A stretch of 64,000 nt of DNA from Tausonia pullulans (GCA_951802195.1 OX637620.1:682001-746000), one strand, 5' to 3'; counted from the stretch's first letter, positions 1 to 13,500 are shown. Notes: generated from the letters alone by a model not told the origin. Made by a program: numbers and translations.

Positions 1-3000
1 AGCGGGACGAGCGTGTGGTTGAGGCAGCGGAGGCGGAAAACCGCTTTGTCCGATCTCGACGACGCCGGCGGAGGGAGGAGCCCTCGGTCGAAGAGTCGGA
101 TCCCGATGGTGACGGGGGAGGAGGGGGAACGTCGACGGGGAGGGAGGAAAGCGAGTTGATGCCGACGTTGAGCGTCGACAAACCGATCGTGGGAGAGTGA
201 AGATCGAGGTGAAACACTTGCCATTGGGCGGGCCGGTGGGGAGAGGACGTTGAGGACGATGTAGCCGTCGCGGATGAGGCGGAGTCCTCCTCGGAGAGTG
301 CAGAGAGCCCGGAGAGAACTTTGGAGAGACCGACGACGCGGTGGCCGTCGAGAAGCTCCCAGCCGCCGCGCACAATCGATATGGATCCCAGCAGAGAGGC
401 CTGCAGGGCTGGAGGCGTAGGAGACAAGGGCCTGATGCTACCGAAGCCGTTTCCTCCGCCGTTGTAAGGGTCGAGGAGGAGGCCGTCATCGGTGAGAGTC
501 TCCTGAGCGTCAAAGATCTCGTCTGCGCACGTATCTTCAGATTCTGATCGTCTCTCTCGCGTGCTGATTCGCCTCGAGTGGACACCGTGGCCCGCGATGG
601 GATAGTCTGACAGACTTGACGAGCTCGGGACTGAGACCAGAGGCCGGTTCGGCGAGGGCGGGATAGTAAATGAAAGGCTAGACTTGCGGCTACCGTTGCC
701 GATGGGCGGAACGTCGAGACTCGACCTGTCCGAGAAGGTGCCGCTCCTACGGACGGGGGAGCATGTGCACGATTTGACGGCCGGGTCAGGCGTCGACACC
801 CGGTAAAATGATAGCCGCTGCGCCGTCGAGACGAGGACAACAAAGCCGGACGTCTTTTCAAAGCACAGGCCGCACCGCTGGATGGCCGGGTCAACGACGC
901 GGATTCGAGCGGTGCGACCCTTGAGGTCCGAGATAGTGACGAGCCGGCGACCCGTGGCGTACTCCCATAGCGAAATGGTCCCCAAGTCCGTCGTCGTTGC
1001 AAGGAGCTCGGTCGGCGTCGAATCGATCCTTACAAGAGACGACGTGACTTTGGAAAGGCGCTCGCTGGACGGCAGCGTGACCAAGGCAACCTGCTTCCAC
1101 TGGCCATGGTTCTCGTCCCGCCGAAGGACTCTCGCCTGGCCATTGGCGGTCGTGAAGGCGACCTCAACGACGTCCCTCCGACCGGCCTTCCAAAGGCATG
1201 TTCCACGGAGCGACTGGCCGTCGGCGACCTTTATGAAGCTCGAGCTCTTCAAGCCGCAGTCATATTCGAAGATCGAGCCATCCTCACGAGCGGCAATAAG
1301 GATGGTCGTGGCCACCCGCATGGCGCTGAAAAAGACGTCAGTCGACGCCGGAATGTCGACAAATCCGAGGTCGGTGATACCCTCGGCGTTGGGCGGGTTC
1401 GGGCTTGTGGAAGCGAATACCATAGGGTCACGCTGGGTCGAGAGGGCAGGAACCCACCAGACGAGGACCGTGCCGCAGGAGAACGCGAGGGCACAGTATA
1501 GGCCCATCGCATCGACGGCGGCGTGGACGACTCGGCTCATCGCGTGCACGAAGGGAGTGTACAGCAGTCGCTCGCCCACGTCCGGCGCCTCGGTTCCCCA
1601 GACGACAGCAATCCCGTCGAAGCCTACGGTCAGACACGTCGAGCCGTCCGCGGAGGTAGCGACGACGCTAACGTCGGCTTGGTGGAGTCCGTGGAGCTTA
1701 CGGATCTTAGGCAACTCGGCGAAAGCAGCGTCCTGTCCAGAGACAGTCTCGTCATCCTCCCACTCTTCGCCGAGCTCGAGCCGGCCGCGCTGGGCGTCCA
1801 GAAGCTCCGCATCCTTCAGAAGGAAACGGAGGAGAAGCCAGAGGAGGAAGGTCGTGATCGAGCTGGGAAGGACGACGCCGAGAAAAATTGCGCGGACGCT
1901 TCGTCCAAGCCACTTGTTGGTCCGGAAGGGGAAGGGGCGAGAGAACGCGAACGGTCGATAGGAGAAGGGAAGTCCGCGAGGTGAGGCATAGACCAGCACG
2001 GCGGTTGACGGAGGAAGGACGAGAGTGATGTCCTTTTGATTAAGCTGACTCAGAAATGGCCAAACGGTTTCCGGGTCGGGCGGTCGGTCAAAAAAATGTG
2101 GCTGGTTCGACCTCGAACTGCTCTGAGGGCCTGGGGAAATGACGCTGCTAGCGAGGTCCGGGCTGCTTGTATGAACGGCGACCAGCTCCGAACCGTAGTG
2201 AGCCCAAAGCCCCATACCCTGGCGAGTACAACGATGAAATAATCAGCATCAGCTAGATAGTGGCAGACTGGCTGAAGATACGTACCAAACCGAGCAGGAG
2301 AAACAAGCTGCCGTTACGAGCAGTCCGAGCGCGGAGAACGGCTTGGAAACCGCGAGCAATCGCTTTGGACGACGACTTGGGCCGAGACCGAGGGCGGCGA
2401 CGTCGCTTGCCCTTCTCAACGATGGGCGAAGCCGGCTCCTCAGCTTCCGGAAGAGCACCCATCGGCGGGCCTTGGTTGAGGACGTCGGCCAGCTGGGACG
2501 AAGGATCACGGATCAGCTAGGATCTGGGCAAGTGTTTTCACCTTTGGATCGCTCACCTCCAAGCGTTGCATGTCAATCGTGAGGACAGAACTATTGAGGA
2601 CAAATTCAGCACCGACATTGCATGAGTGTGGGCAAGAAAGTCTGACCAGAAGAGGGTAAAGATGAGGAACCAGTCGGCGATGAGAACGATAATGGCAAAT
2701 CGGCAGAATTCCTGGGGTCGCCGCAAGTTTCAGTGCCTGATGGTAAGGTCAGAGAAATAGCTTCAACTCACCCTGACAACCCCGACGCGCTCGCCGGCGA
2801 CTGCTCCGAAGATAGTGAGGAGCGCAATGTCCGAGAGAGTTGTAAAGGTGATGGTCGGCCCCGCGTTAGCGAGACCCAGGCTGGTCCGCTCAGAGACCGG
2901 AAGGGTAATTGGGGTGTTGACGATACAGCGGGTCTGGAGAATAAGAAGCCGATCAGCTCGGATCTAGGGACGAAGCTGATTTCAAGAATTACGCACGACA

Positions 3001-4407
3001 TGCTGCATGTTCTCGAGGCCGATGACGGCACTGAAGATGAACAGGCAATCATTAGTGCCGAACTTTCTGAGCTCAGCACGGGTCGGCGGGCAAACTCAGG
3101 ACGCACATGACGAAGGGCAGAATATACCAAGGTATGCCCTCGAGTTTCCATCCCATAATGACACAGATGCTGCCCGAACACGTCTAACCAAGGGCGGCAG
3201 AGGAATTCTTGTGATGTTAGTCGGGAGCCTCGATGAATAGACGCTTATCACACAGATAGGGACACGTTACGCACAGTACTGCAGGCGAGTTCGGCGACGT
3301 AGGTAAACGAAATTCCGAACCGACTATGGACTTGAGTGAAAGACCGGAGGGAGAGAAATGTCCAGCCGAGGAGCGTGCCGTAGAGAAGGAGGATTGGGAA
3401 GGGCAGCGGGAGGAAGGCAAAGAGGTCGACGAGACGTCGTCGTGGGGGGATCGGTAGTTCGCGAGGCGAGTCCGTTGGGGGGCCACGCTACATTCAGAAC
3501 CAGGCAACAAGCAGGCAAATAATTCAGCATTGATGGGCGACGAGGACGATACCAGAGCGTGACGGCCACTCACACGGACGTGATACACGGTCTGCCTTCC
3601 ACTGAACCGGCCCCAGACCTCGGCGTTGGTGCCAATAAGCGCCTGCTTGATGGCGTTCTGCCAAGCGTCCTCGTCCCAGCTCGAGATGAATGGCGCGTAG
3701 CTGCCCATCTCCTCCCGGAGGTAGCAGTTCCACGCGGCCCTCGCGCCGCGAACCGGGTCGTCATCGAGTGGAGGCACGTTGATGCGAGGGTAGCACGCGA
3801 GCAGGTTCAGCTCGTCCGGGACGGCCTCTCTGAGAGCACAGGCGAATGCCGTCGCGTTGAGAAGTTCCTTCGAAGGCGACGGCGGCGAGCTCGAGCTCGA
3901 CGACAATGTTGGGTCGCGTTCCGCGATCCAGATGCGCTCCATTCGAACTCGGCCGGAGCCACCCCAGGCCTCGGCGGCGCGTTCATCGACACTCGAGACC
4001 TCCCAACCCTCGCCCTCCCACCCGAACGCGCCAGACTGAAGCTCGCCCCAAGAGAAACCCTCGGGGACGTCGCCGGCCTCCATGCCGGAGAGGTCCGCCC
4101 CGGCAGCGGAGCGCGAAGCGAAGACGGTCCGGTAGTGGATAGCAAGCGCTGGGTAGGCGAGGAGGGTGATGACGAGGCAGCAAATAAGGAGGACTCGGAT
4201 CTGGTGCTTAGAGATGTGTAAGCCAAAGTTGAGGAAAGCTCGGCCGAGCAGTGAGAGTGTTGGGCGCGACGAGGACGACGACGACGGTGACCAGCTGCCG
4301 GCCGTGTTAATCGGCTGCGAGCGAGACCGGCGACGGCGGTAGAGGTACGAAAACGGCGGGGGGAGGAGAGTGACGACGAAGGGCACGTTCGAGCTGGTGG
4401 GGGACAT
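1..4407 (-). CDS. SCAP-like sterol sensor, partial (C-terminus beyond left edge)
   Basis: Homologue of SREBP cleavage-activating protein (SCAP; Scp1 in fission yeast), which senses sterol or oxygen in the ER membrane and escorts the SREBP transcription factor to proteolysis. Exon 1 (ATG at 4405-4407) has a basic/serine-rich N-terminus, then a membrane segment (ISKHQIRVLLICCLVITLLA) and a large lumenal loop. Spliced exons between about 3480 and 2520 form a sterol-sensing domain: RRLVDLFAFLPLPFPILLLY, WYILPFVIAVIGLENM, TRCIVNTPITLPVSERTSLG, LSDIALLTIFGAV, EFCRFAIIVLIADWFLIFTL and a following VLTIDMQRLE, which is characteristic of SCAP. After about 2500 come a basic linker, a last membrane segment and, from about 1750 to the window edge, WD40-like blades (for example VVATSADGSTCLTVGFDGIA). 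The order SSD then WD40 separates SCAP from NPC1 and HMG-CoA reductase. The start is the only upstream ATG in this frame with a credible leader. The 3' end is not in the window. Confidence 0.92.
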
Positions 4408-5309
4408 GCTGCTGCTAGGGCGAGAGGTGCATCCCCCAGGGCGGCGATGATCACGGGCTGACGAGAAGTGGGTTGATGTGCCAGGAAGGACGAGGCGGAG
4501 AGAGGATGGGAGGGCCTGCTCCAGGCCAATGTAGACAAGCCGTTGAGGGCTGGTGGTCGTTTTGAACCGACAGATGAGTGTCGCGTCGAGCGAGGGATGA
4601 AGGCGAAGGAGGAAGAAAGGCGACAGAAGTGGATGGCGAAGGGATTGAGCCTGGATTAGTAGTAGCGGCAGTGAGCCAGAGAGGGTCAGGGGGGAAGGTG
4701 GGGGGAACTGTCAGACCAGATCCGAGCTGTCGGCATCGAAGGCAAGAGGCCTGCTCCAAGGACACGTTGCCAGCAACTCACAGAAGCGGACTGCCTCGAG
4801 GGCAGACCAGGCGAATGGGCGACCGAAGAAGGAGGAAAGCTGGCGAGTAGTGGACGTCACAAGCTGTCCGAAAGAGGGCAGAGAGGAGAGAGTCGTGGGA
4901 GAGGACGCGCGAGGAGCTCGCTTTCTCGCTGTCCCGCCCGCGCACCAGACAGCCCGCTTGTGCTTGTGCGCGAATCGCTGACAGGGCGCAAGCCACTGGG
5001 CCTGTTTATGGACAGGCTTTGGCGCCCGGCAAAGCGAAGGAGAGAAATCAAGGGATCGTCCGACTCCGAGCTTCCGCGTGAATATGAAATGTACCAGTTG
5101 CGACGCGCGCGTGTATCTTCCTCTTCTCTTTCAGCCGGGAGGACATACAACATATTACAAGTCCGAAACAAACGAAGCTAGATAGGTCAAACGCGAGATG
5201 GTGTAAAAGAGAATTCGCCCCTTCATCCTCCGCTCCGCTCGCCGGCCCGCGGGCGTCCAAGCACCCAATGGTGGCCATTCATCCGACGCTCTGATGTCCC
5301 TTGTCAGAG
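4408..5309. other. intergenic region upstream of SCAP
   Basis: About 900 bp between the SCAP start and the 3' end of the next minus-strand gene. Short open frames exist on both strands but none has a recognisable motif or splice continuation. It presumably holds the SCAP promoter and the 3' UTR of the gene at 5310-7221. I see no clear palindromic sterol-response element. Confidence 0.5.
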
Positions 5310-7221
5310 CTACATGAACGACATCTCGTGCGCCCTTTCATAAGCCTCCTCGCCTGCATTCTCACGATCAGCCTTGCGGAGGAGGTGCATGTACCAAAGA
5401 TCAGGGGCGAGCATGTCCTGAGAGGGCAGTCGCATGTCAGACAATCCGTGCGCCGAAAGTTATACAGCAACCACCCACAGGATCTCGCTCTAGGAAGTTG
5501 GGCCGTGGAGGAACCCCGAGAGCGAATGCCTTGAGGTCTGCAAGCTCGTCCTTGACCGATCTGAGAGGCGAGTACGGCGGCGTCGTCAGCAAAGGAACCT
5601 TCGCACCAACGAGCCCTTGAGCTACCAACTTTCGCGACATCGCCTCAAATTCGCTTACGAGCCTCGAGAGGATTTTCTAGGACGATTCGAAAGGCATTAG
5701 AGGACAGACTGTACTCGAACAAAGAGTCTCAGACTTACCTTGAACTTCCCGTCGACCTTGATCACCGCCTCTCCAAGCCCGGGCTGCCACTTCGGATGCC
5801 ACGCACTTGAGTCCTTTCTCCTCCTCCCTAAGTCATCCGGCTCGACCAATTTAGAAAGGTCTGCCCGCTCCCGTCTCGACTGGGCGAGCGTCTTCGGCAG
5901 CTTGAGAGGCTCGATGGCCCGCTCGTTGGCGTCATCCGTGAAGTAGACGAGGTACTCGAGCTTGGAGTAGACGACCGAGAGAATGTCGCAGAAGGTGATG
6001 AAAGATTGAAACCAATCAAGTTGGAAAGGCTGTGTTTATGATTGGCTTCAGCGATCTCTCGTCTGTTACTGAGGCGAGGAAGATGTAGGGGAAAGCCTAC
6101 ATGGTTGGTGAGAGTTAAGAAGCGGAATGTGTCGGCATCGCTCGCAGATCCGGAGGGTCGCTTCCCGGACCGAGTCGAAGCTTTAAAGACGTTCTACAGT
6201 CGATTACGAACGCATGTCAGGGCGAGCTTTCAGGTCGTTGGAACAACGCGACTGAGAACCGACCATCTTGAGTCCTCCCGGCTTGTCAGCGTCCGCGTAC
6301 TGCTCCCACTCCTCCAGCAGTCTAAGCATCGCCGCGCAGAAACTTTGGGGATCCGAGATCTCCAGCAGCGGGGATATAGAGATGCCAAGTATTGAGTAGG
6401 ACTGAGCGCTAGTTGAAGGAGACGTGCGTCCTTCAGCGAAAGTGGTCGACGTATCTCGGAACCGGCTCATTGCTCACCGCTGGAACATCCTGGTCTTGTC
6501 CATGCCATCCATTATCGCGTTCTGGTCCATCCAAATGACTGCCGACCAGACATGGCTCCTGGAAGCCGGAAAATACCGACAGGGGCCTCCCGTCAAACGC
6601 GATGCGCGTGCAAGCATGCATGAGAAGAGGGACGCACCCGTAGTGGGCCTTCCGGAGAAGGTCGATCTCCCTCCTTCGCTTGAGAAGGATCGTCTCCTGA
6701 GACCGCAGTGCTTCCTTCGGGTTCGCATTAATGGAGCTGGCGCCTCCTCCGCCGCCGCCGTTGCTAGCCATCGACTGCTCGTACATCCCTAGCGAGCTTG
6801 GACCCTCCGAATACAGGGAGATCCCGTCCGATTCGCGTTCATGTAGCGAGTTGCCGGACGAGTGGAAGTTGTTGGAGGGGGCATAAAGGGAAGAAGGGCT
6901 CGTACTGCTGAGCGAGGGTGCCACTGGTGGCTGGAAGGATGTCGGCGGCGACTTGAAGCGGTCAAGGAGGTTGCCTCTTGAGGAAGGGCGAAGGCGGGGA
7001 AAGGCAGCAAGTCGAGGTCAGCTGTATGCGCGGTAAAGAGAGATGTCGGGAGGAGGGTGCCGTGAGGGACGAACCCCGAGGATTTTCTCCGTGGAGGCTG
7101 GCGGCCGCTCAGAGACATGAGTGCAGAACAGGTGGAGGTGGGTCGAGGTTGGCGGTCGAGTCCGACAGAGTCGACGGTCGCAAGTTGAAGCGCGTCGTTG
7201 CCCTAAGGAGAAGGTAGCCAT
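5310..7221 (-). CDS. conserved hypothetical protein, multi-exon, function unknown
   Basis: I do not recognise this family. Exons join with consistent phases into one frame. The serine/proline/glycine-rich N-terminus (ATG at 7219-7221) is followed by NPKEALRSQETILLKRRREI, then a fold-like core: HYGSHVWSAVIWMDQNAIMD, GMDKTRMFQRAQSYSILGIS, ISPLLEISDPQSFCAAMLRL, DADTFRFLTLTNH, FQLDWFQSFITFCDILSVVY, SKLEYLVYFTDDANERAIEP. A C-terminal helical part has KVDGKFK, then ILSRLVSEFEAMSRKLVAQG, and ends with DMLAPDLWYMHLLRKADREN and stop at 5310-5312. The core mixes aromatic and hydrophobic positions like a folded domain, with no transmembrane run and no signal peptide. The intron at about 5463-5400 was placed because it replaces an early stop with a coherent acidic/helical tail. 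It lies head-to-head with the ATR gene. The first exon is the least certain part; another ATG at 7118 is in a different frame and would need other splicing. Confidence 0.7.
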
Positions 7222-7346
7222 GTCGCGCGCCCTCGTCGTCGTCGTCAGATCTCGACAGCCCTCATGTAATATTTCTGAAGAACAATCAATGGTATCATGT
7301 TTCCGGGCATTTATCTGTCAGCCTCGATGCAAAGAGTGGGACCTGG

Positions 7347-7352
7347 ACGCGT
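7347..7352. promoter_or_regulatory. MluI cell-cycle box-like hexamer (ACGCGT)
   Basis: One of two ACGCGT hexamers in the 331-bp divergent region between the unknown gene (minus) and ATR (plus). In ascomycete yeasts ACGCGT is the binding site of MBF, which drives G1/S and DNA-damage genes. That it works here is inference from sequence and from the neighbouring checkpoint gene. Confidence 0.4.
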
Positions 7353-7378
7353 GCAATTGGGTGGGACTATGCGCAAAG

Positions 7379-7396
7379 AGCGAGACGCGTCTCGCT
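7379..7396. promoter_or_regulatory. perfect 18-bp palindrome centred on ACGCGT upstream of ATR
   Basis: The sequence AGCGAGACGCGTCTCGCT equals its own reverse complement over 18 bp and has the MBF-type hexamer at its centre (7385-7390). It lies about 160 bp before the ATR start codon and 160 bp before the divergent gene's start, so it could serve either. An MBF-like operator is a reasonable but untested reading. Confidence 0.45.
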
Positions 7397-7552
7397 TCTT
7401 GGGGAGAGAGGTCCAGCGATCCCCAACCTCCACCATCCCTCCCTCTTCCCTTCTTCGGTATCCCACTCTGGCCTCTCTTCTTTCCTCATCTCGGAACCCA
7501 AATTACAGCTACTAGTTTAATCTAGAGCGAGAGAGGCCCCCTTCCAGTGCGG

Positions 7553-10500
7553 ATGCCGCCGTCTTCCTCCCGCCCGGCGCCCACTCGCGCCGGCATTGCG
7601 TCTAGCGGTGCCGACCGCGACGGTGCAGAGTCTGCGGGCTCGTACGACGACCTTACGGCCGCCGGATACAAAAAGATCACTTCAAACAATGCCCTTGAGG
7701 ACCCGGCCAAGTACCAAGCCGAGGCCAAGGTTGTGCTCCGCAGCTTCTTCGCCCTCTGGGTCGATAAACCCAAGCTCCAGACGTCGCAGCTCCACGAGGC
7801 CGAGTACGTCTTCAAGCTGCTCGCGATCTACCTCGAGCGCGTTCAGAAGATCGACGGAGACAAGCGCGATGAGGGAAGCCTCCGTTGGCTCATTGGCAGG
7901 TGCCTCGCCTTCCGCGGTCGCCACACCGTCAGCGAGACTGAGGGCGGCATCGGCAGGCGGCTTGCGGCGATGGCAGGTGGGCTCGCCGAACAGATCGCCG
8001 ACTTGTGCGGTCGCGGGCCGGACGGCAAGCTCCTGCCTGGGGGTCACTATGGACGGAATGCGGCGTGGAAGGCTATGCTTGAGGATGTCTTAGCTGTAAT
8101 TTCAGGTGAGTTCAACGGTGACCTGCCACCTTCGCTGCTCCGCTGCTGAGTGGCTCATTTTTCCCTTTCTTGTTGTCTTTCACAGACCTGGACCTCGCCC
8201 TCCTGGGAACTGACGATTATCAGCTGCGCTCCTTTGTCCTCTTCTCCGGCTCTGATAACGCAAGCGCCTCCTCGCAGACCGATCCGTTCTCCAACGCCTC
8301 ACCACAGAAGCCCTCCTCGCAATTGGCGACGAGCGACACGCCATCAATCACCGTCACCCCTCCAACAGCCCTCCAAGCTCGCGCACTCCTACTCTCGCTT
8401 CTGAGTTTTGCCGTCTCCCTCCTCTTCCCGTCGGCCTACCCCCCTGGTCTTGTCTCTGCCATCGAGGGGTGGCGGCCACTCTTCCGCCGACAAGTCATTC
8501 TTGCCCTCATCGACGCTTGGCCGCCCAGCGGTACCAGCCTCGTCGATAGCGCTCTTGGTGGAGACTATATTCGTCTCGCTCGCTGCGTTGGTGTGACGAG
8601 GCCGCAGGTCTGGGTGCGTGTGCTTGATGCGCTTGTCCAGCGGGCCCGCGAGGCCAAGGAAGATACACCAATGATGGATATTGATGGAGGGGAGCCGAAC
8701 GAGGTCAAGGTTATCCGGGATGCGAGAAGATCCCGGGTTGATGAGGAACTTCTTGCCCTCTTCTCGCGCCTCACCAGCGTCTGGGACGAGGAACAGAGGC
8801 TTGGGGACGCCGAGAAGGACGAGCTGGCCTGCTCGGCGGCAGTCCTCACGGATTTTGTGCTTTCGGACGGATCAGCGGACAAGCTCAAGGTGCGTAAATG
8901 CTGGTGGATCTTAGTCCTCCCGGCGCGAAAAGGCATACTGATGTGTGTGACTCGATCTTCCCCCTAGTCGGCAGCCACCAAAGCGCTCTCACTCCTCCCT
9001 GCGTCCCTGCCCGTACTCGGACGGGTGGCTCACCTCTTTGCTGCCGGGTCATCGGCCGTCACCGAGCCTGCGGCCTCGCAGCAGACGAGCAAAAAGCGGA
9101 AGCGTGACACTTCCGAAAGTTGGCTCTCCCAGACCCGCAAGTCGCTGCGTCTCTGCTTCCCATCGCTCCTGGACGAGGTTGTCCCGGTGGAGCACGAGAG
9201 CTCGACGGAGAGCGAGAGGCGTCAAAGACTCGTGCGGGAGATCCTTCAAAGGCTTACTGCTCTCAGAAGCAGGTGAGAAATTGCTCATACGTCTGTCTCT
9301 TGTTCTGAATAGGGCGACTGTGACTGATGCTCGCCTCCCACTCGAAGTATCTTGAACGCAACAGCGGAGAATGACTTCTGCCGACACCTACACCCCCTCC
9401 TTCTCCACCTCTCGGCCTCGCTCGATGCGAACCCTCCCCCGACCTTGTCTTCCACGGTTTCTGCACGCCGCGTACAGCTCGCTCAAGCGACTGCAGGCCT
9501 TCACGCCATTCCAGTCGTCGTCCTTCGGGATCTTGCTCGTGCCTACAGTCCGAACTTTTCTGTCAAGGCTAAGGTTGTTCTTCTCGATGGTCTCATTCTC
9601 ATCCTCGAGCGCCTCTACCTCGGGACGAGCGAAGAGGCGCGCCGAGCGGAGAAGGAATCTGAGGCAGCAATGATCGAGACCCTGGGGCGAGCGTTGCGTG
9701 ATCGCGAGCGCCGTGTCCGACTCGCTGCTGGGTGAGCTTTTCTTCGTTTTCGATGCTATGTCCCGAACTCGGACTGTCTTCTGACCCTGAATCATGCTTA
9801 TTGGCCAGCCGCGGGGTCATTGCCTTGGCCCACCACCATCGTTCGGCTTCATCTCTTGTCTCGGCCATCAAACCCATCTACGACCACCTCCTCAGCATCT
9901 TCGCTAACGGCTCGCCGCAGGCCAAAGAAACAGCCCTAACCACCCTCGGCCTTCTCAGTCGTCGCGTCTCGGACGACAAGTTCCTCTCTCAGATCGGCGC
10001 GCAGTTGGTCGTTGGGCTAGGAGATAAGGCTCCCTGGCTGAGGTCTCTCGCTCATACTACGGTGCGCTACTCTCCATTTTCGCCTCTTTGACAGGAGGCC
10101 AGACGGAATGAATCCCCCTCCCCCCGCGCTCATGCTTTCGCTTTCACTCAGATCCTCAGTTTCGCCCGCCATGTCGGAAAGACGCCGCATAAGCTCTTCT
10201 ACCCCGACTTCAACTCCATCAGCAATAAACTCGTCGAGAGCCTCGTTAGCATGCCGTCAATGCTTGCTGACTTTGTTGCGCTCATCAACGAGACGCAAGA
10301 GAACTTTCTCTCGACGACCCTTATCTACACCATCCCGCGCATCATCGTCGAGCGACGGACCTCAGTCCTTGCCGCCATGTCTCGACTCCTTCATCGTCGG
10401 ATCGACGACCTCGTCATAGAACTTCTTCTCGAAACGTGCTACCACCTTCTCATGCAGCCGAGCGAGGATACATGCGATCGGGGCCTCGCCTACCTCATCG

Positions 10501-13500
10501 AGATTTTCAACGAGCAGATGAAGGCGAACGGCGGTACCAAGTTCCAAACTGTGGCCACTCTTCTCAAGGCTTCCGAGCCAATGAAGCTGCTCTGTAAATT
10601 CGTCGTTGATCTCGGGGACACGAGGAACGAGGTTGCCAAGCAGGTGCATCAATTCTTCTCTCCTAGCACCGTTGACAGATCCGTTGGCTGACTATGAAAT
10701 ACTTGTTTCCTTTCCTCTTAGGCGGAGACGGCGCTCACGCGCGTTCAACGGAGACTCGGCACCGCCAAGGAGGTCGACTTCGGCGAATTCCTTAAGCCCT
10801 ACATGCTCAGTATCATTTCCAACGCGAATGATCTCCTCCAGGACGCCCAAGGCAAGAAATCGGCCGAGGAAAAATCGAAGGTCATCCGGAGCCTTGGGGT
10901 GCTTGTCGCTAAGATTGGCGTCACGATGACAACATTCTCTCAGCAGGTGCGCGTGGACTCGCACGGCCATCGTCGTCGCACAAACAGAAGCTAATTTGGA
11001 ATTTTTGCTTCCAGATCATGGTCACCCTTCAAGCAAATCTCAACAAGCCGCCGCTCCGGTTCATCACGCTCCAGGTCTGGCGAACTTTCCTTACAACGCT
11101 CAAATTCAAGGACATAGCACCCCACTTTGGCCCGACGACGGCGGCGTTCGTCTCGTCATGGTCGACGTTCGAACTCAAAGAGCGCTCGATCGCGGCGAGC
11201 ATCATCAACTACGCTGTCGTACAGAACCCCGGCGAGCTCGGCTCAGTGTTCGACGATATCGTTTCCCTCGATGGTCTCGACGAGCTCAAAGAGGCGGCAT
11301 CCAAGCTGCGGGAGAACCGTAGGAACTGGACACTCGCAAATATCATCCGGAACCTCCTTCGCCGGGCGGCCGACGAGAACGTCACCATTAGCTTTCGGTC
11401 CCTCTGCGAGCTTAAGGGAGTGCTTCTCCAGAAAGACTGCGTCCTTGAGCTAGCTTCTGGGAACGTCTTCAGCCCCGTCGTCGGCGAGCTTGTCCGTACG
11501 CTTGTCACGTCAGCCGCCCGCGACGGCGAGCACGTTGAAGAGCTCAAGGACGTCAGCCTCGAGTGCCTCGGTATCCTTGGAGCTCTCGACCCGGATCGGT
11601 TCGAGATGCCTCCCGAGGTGAGCTCTGTTCGCGTCGCCGACAACTTTGGGACGCTTGAGGAGGCCCAAAGTTTCGCGCTCCATCTCCTCGTCGATCTGCT
11701 CGTCGGTGCATTCCGGGCGACGAACGACGTCCAGTATCAGGAGAAGCTTGCGTACGCGATTCAGGAGCTTGCCAAGTTCTGCGGCTTCGGTAAGGATCTC
11801 CTCGAGAAGCCGAGTGACAAGACGACGAGGACGATCCCGCTTAGGATCCGCGAGCGCTGGAAGGAGATCCCCCCCCACAAGGCCGTCACCATCGCCGACA
11901 TGCTCGACACCAAATACTCGATTAATGACGTCCCGCAGAAGACGATCGAACACCCGATCTACGCATCGTGCGGGACCTACCGCGAATGGATCCAACGGTG
12001 GACGAGCGACCTGATTCCCAAGACTTCTGAGGGTAATGCTCGCCGCATTTTTCAGATCTTCCGCGTTGTCATCAAAAGCTCGGACGTCCATATCGCCCGC
12101 CACCTCCTACCGGATCTCATTCTCAACGTTCTCATCTCTGGCCGCTCCGCACACTGCACTGAGGTCCACCAGGAGATTCGTGCGGTCCTTGAGGACCAGG
12201 TTCACCCGAAGGAGGACTCGCACTCGGATCGACGGCTTCTCTGCGCTCAAGTGAGGATCGGCGCGACTCTGTTGTGGCTCTCAACTGATAGCCTTACCCC
12301 TTCTGCCAATGCCTCACAGACCATCTTCGACCTCATGGACCATATTTCCAAGTGGATCCGACTTCAACGGACTGAGATCAAGCGCCGGACCAAGAGCCGG
12401 ACGACGCCAACCCAGCAGCAGAACAACGACGAGGCCAAGGCGCGCCTCGAGCGAGTTCAACGGATCTTCTCCGAAATTGACAGCGGGCTCGTCGCCCAAG
12501 CGGCCCTCCAATGCAAGGCGTACCCTCGCTCGCTCCTCAACTTCGAGCAGCGCATCCTTGCGCTCCAGTCAGCCAAGTCCGACCACTCGCAAGAGCTGGA
12601 TCAGCAGTTCGAGGAGCTGCACCGCATCTACGCCCGACTTGACGAGCCCGATGGCATGGAGGGCGTGTCGACGCGCATCCTCACACCTTCGCTCGAGCAC
12701 CAGATCAGCGAGCACGAGAGCACGGGTAGGTGGACGTCGGCCCAGAGCTGCTGGGAGGTGCTTATCCGCGAGAAGCCGAACGACCTCGATCGCCATATGG
12801 GCCTCCTCCGCTGCCTCAGAAATCTCGGCCACTACGGTAAGCGGGACTCCTTACTTGCTTCAAACCTCGCCCTCACCGGTGTGTTGACTGACTTTAACCC
12901 CTCGCGGCGCATGCAGATACTCTCCGGACCCACATCCGCGGTCTTCTCAGCAAACAGCCCGAGTGGGAGACGATGCTGGGGAGCTACCAGGTCGAGGGCG
13001 CTTGGATGGTAGGAGACTGGGAAGCTGTCGAGCGCACGCTCGAGCAGACGAGGTCGACCAGCGCCGAGCTCGCCATCGCCCGTGTCCTCGTCGACCTTCG
13101 GTCTGGCGCCGACACACTTCCCGCTTCGATGACGGCGGCCCGTTTTGAACTTGGTAGGCCCCTCACTGCCTCTGGACGCAGCACCTACCATCGCGCCTAC
13201 GATTCGGTCGTCCAGTTACATCTCCTCCACGAGCTACAGATGATCACGAACGCTCCAAAATCGCCGGTGGCTGGTCTCAACTCCGCTGTGCTCGCCGAAG
13301 ATCAGGTCAAGAAGCTCAAGGTTGCCCTCGACGAGCGCCTTGGCCGTACGCTACCGTCCTTTCGAGCTCAGGAGCCCATCCTCAGCATGCGGCGGACCGC
13401 TTTCGGCCTCTGGTGAGCTTAGTTCTCACCCAGTCTATTGTTTAGGACAACTTTCACCTTACTGACTGATTGACTGGCCCGTTCATCGAATACGCAGCAA

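Noticed and set aside
882-1961. 359-residue plus-strand frame
   Set aside because: Antisense to the SCAP WD40 region, whose own frame continues across exons with recognisable blades.
4408-5309. Additional small genes in the SCAP upstream region
   Set aside because: Short frames lack motifs, splice consistency and any recognisable domain.
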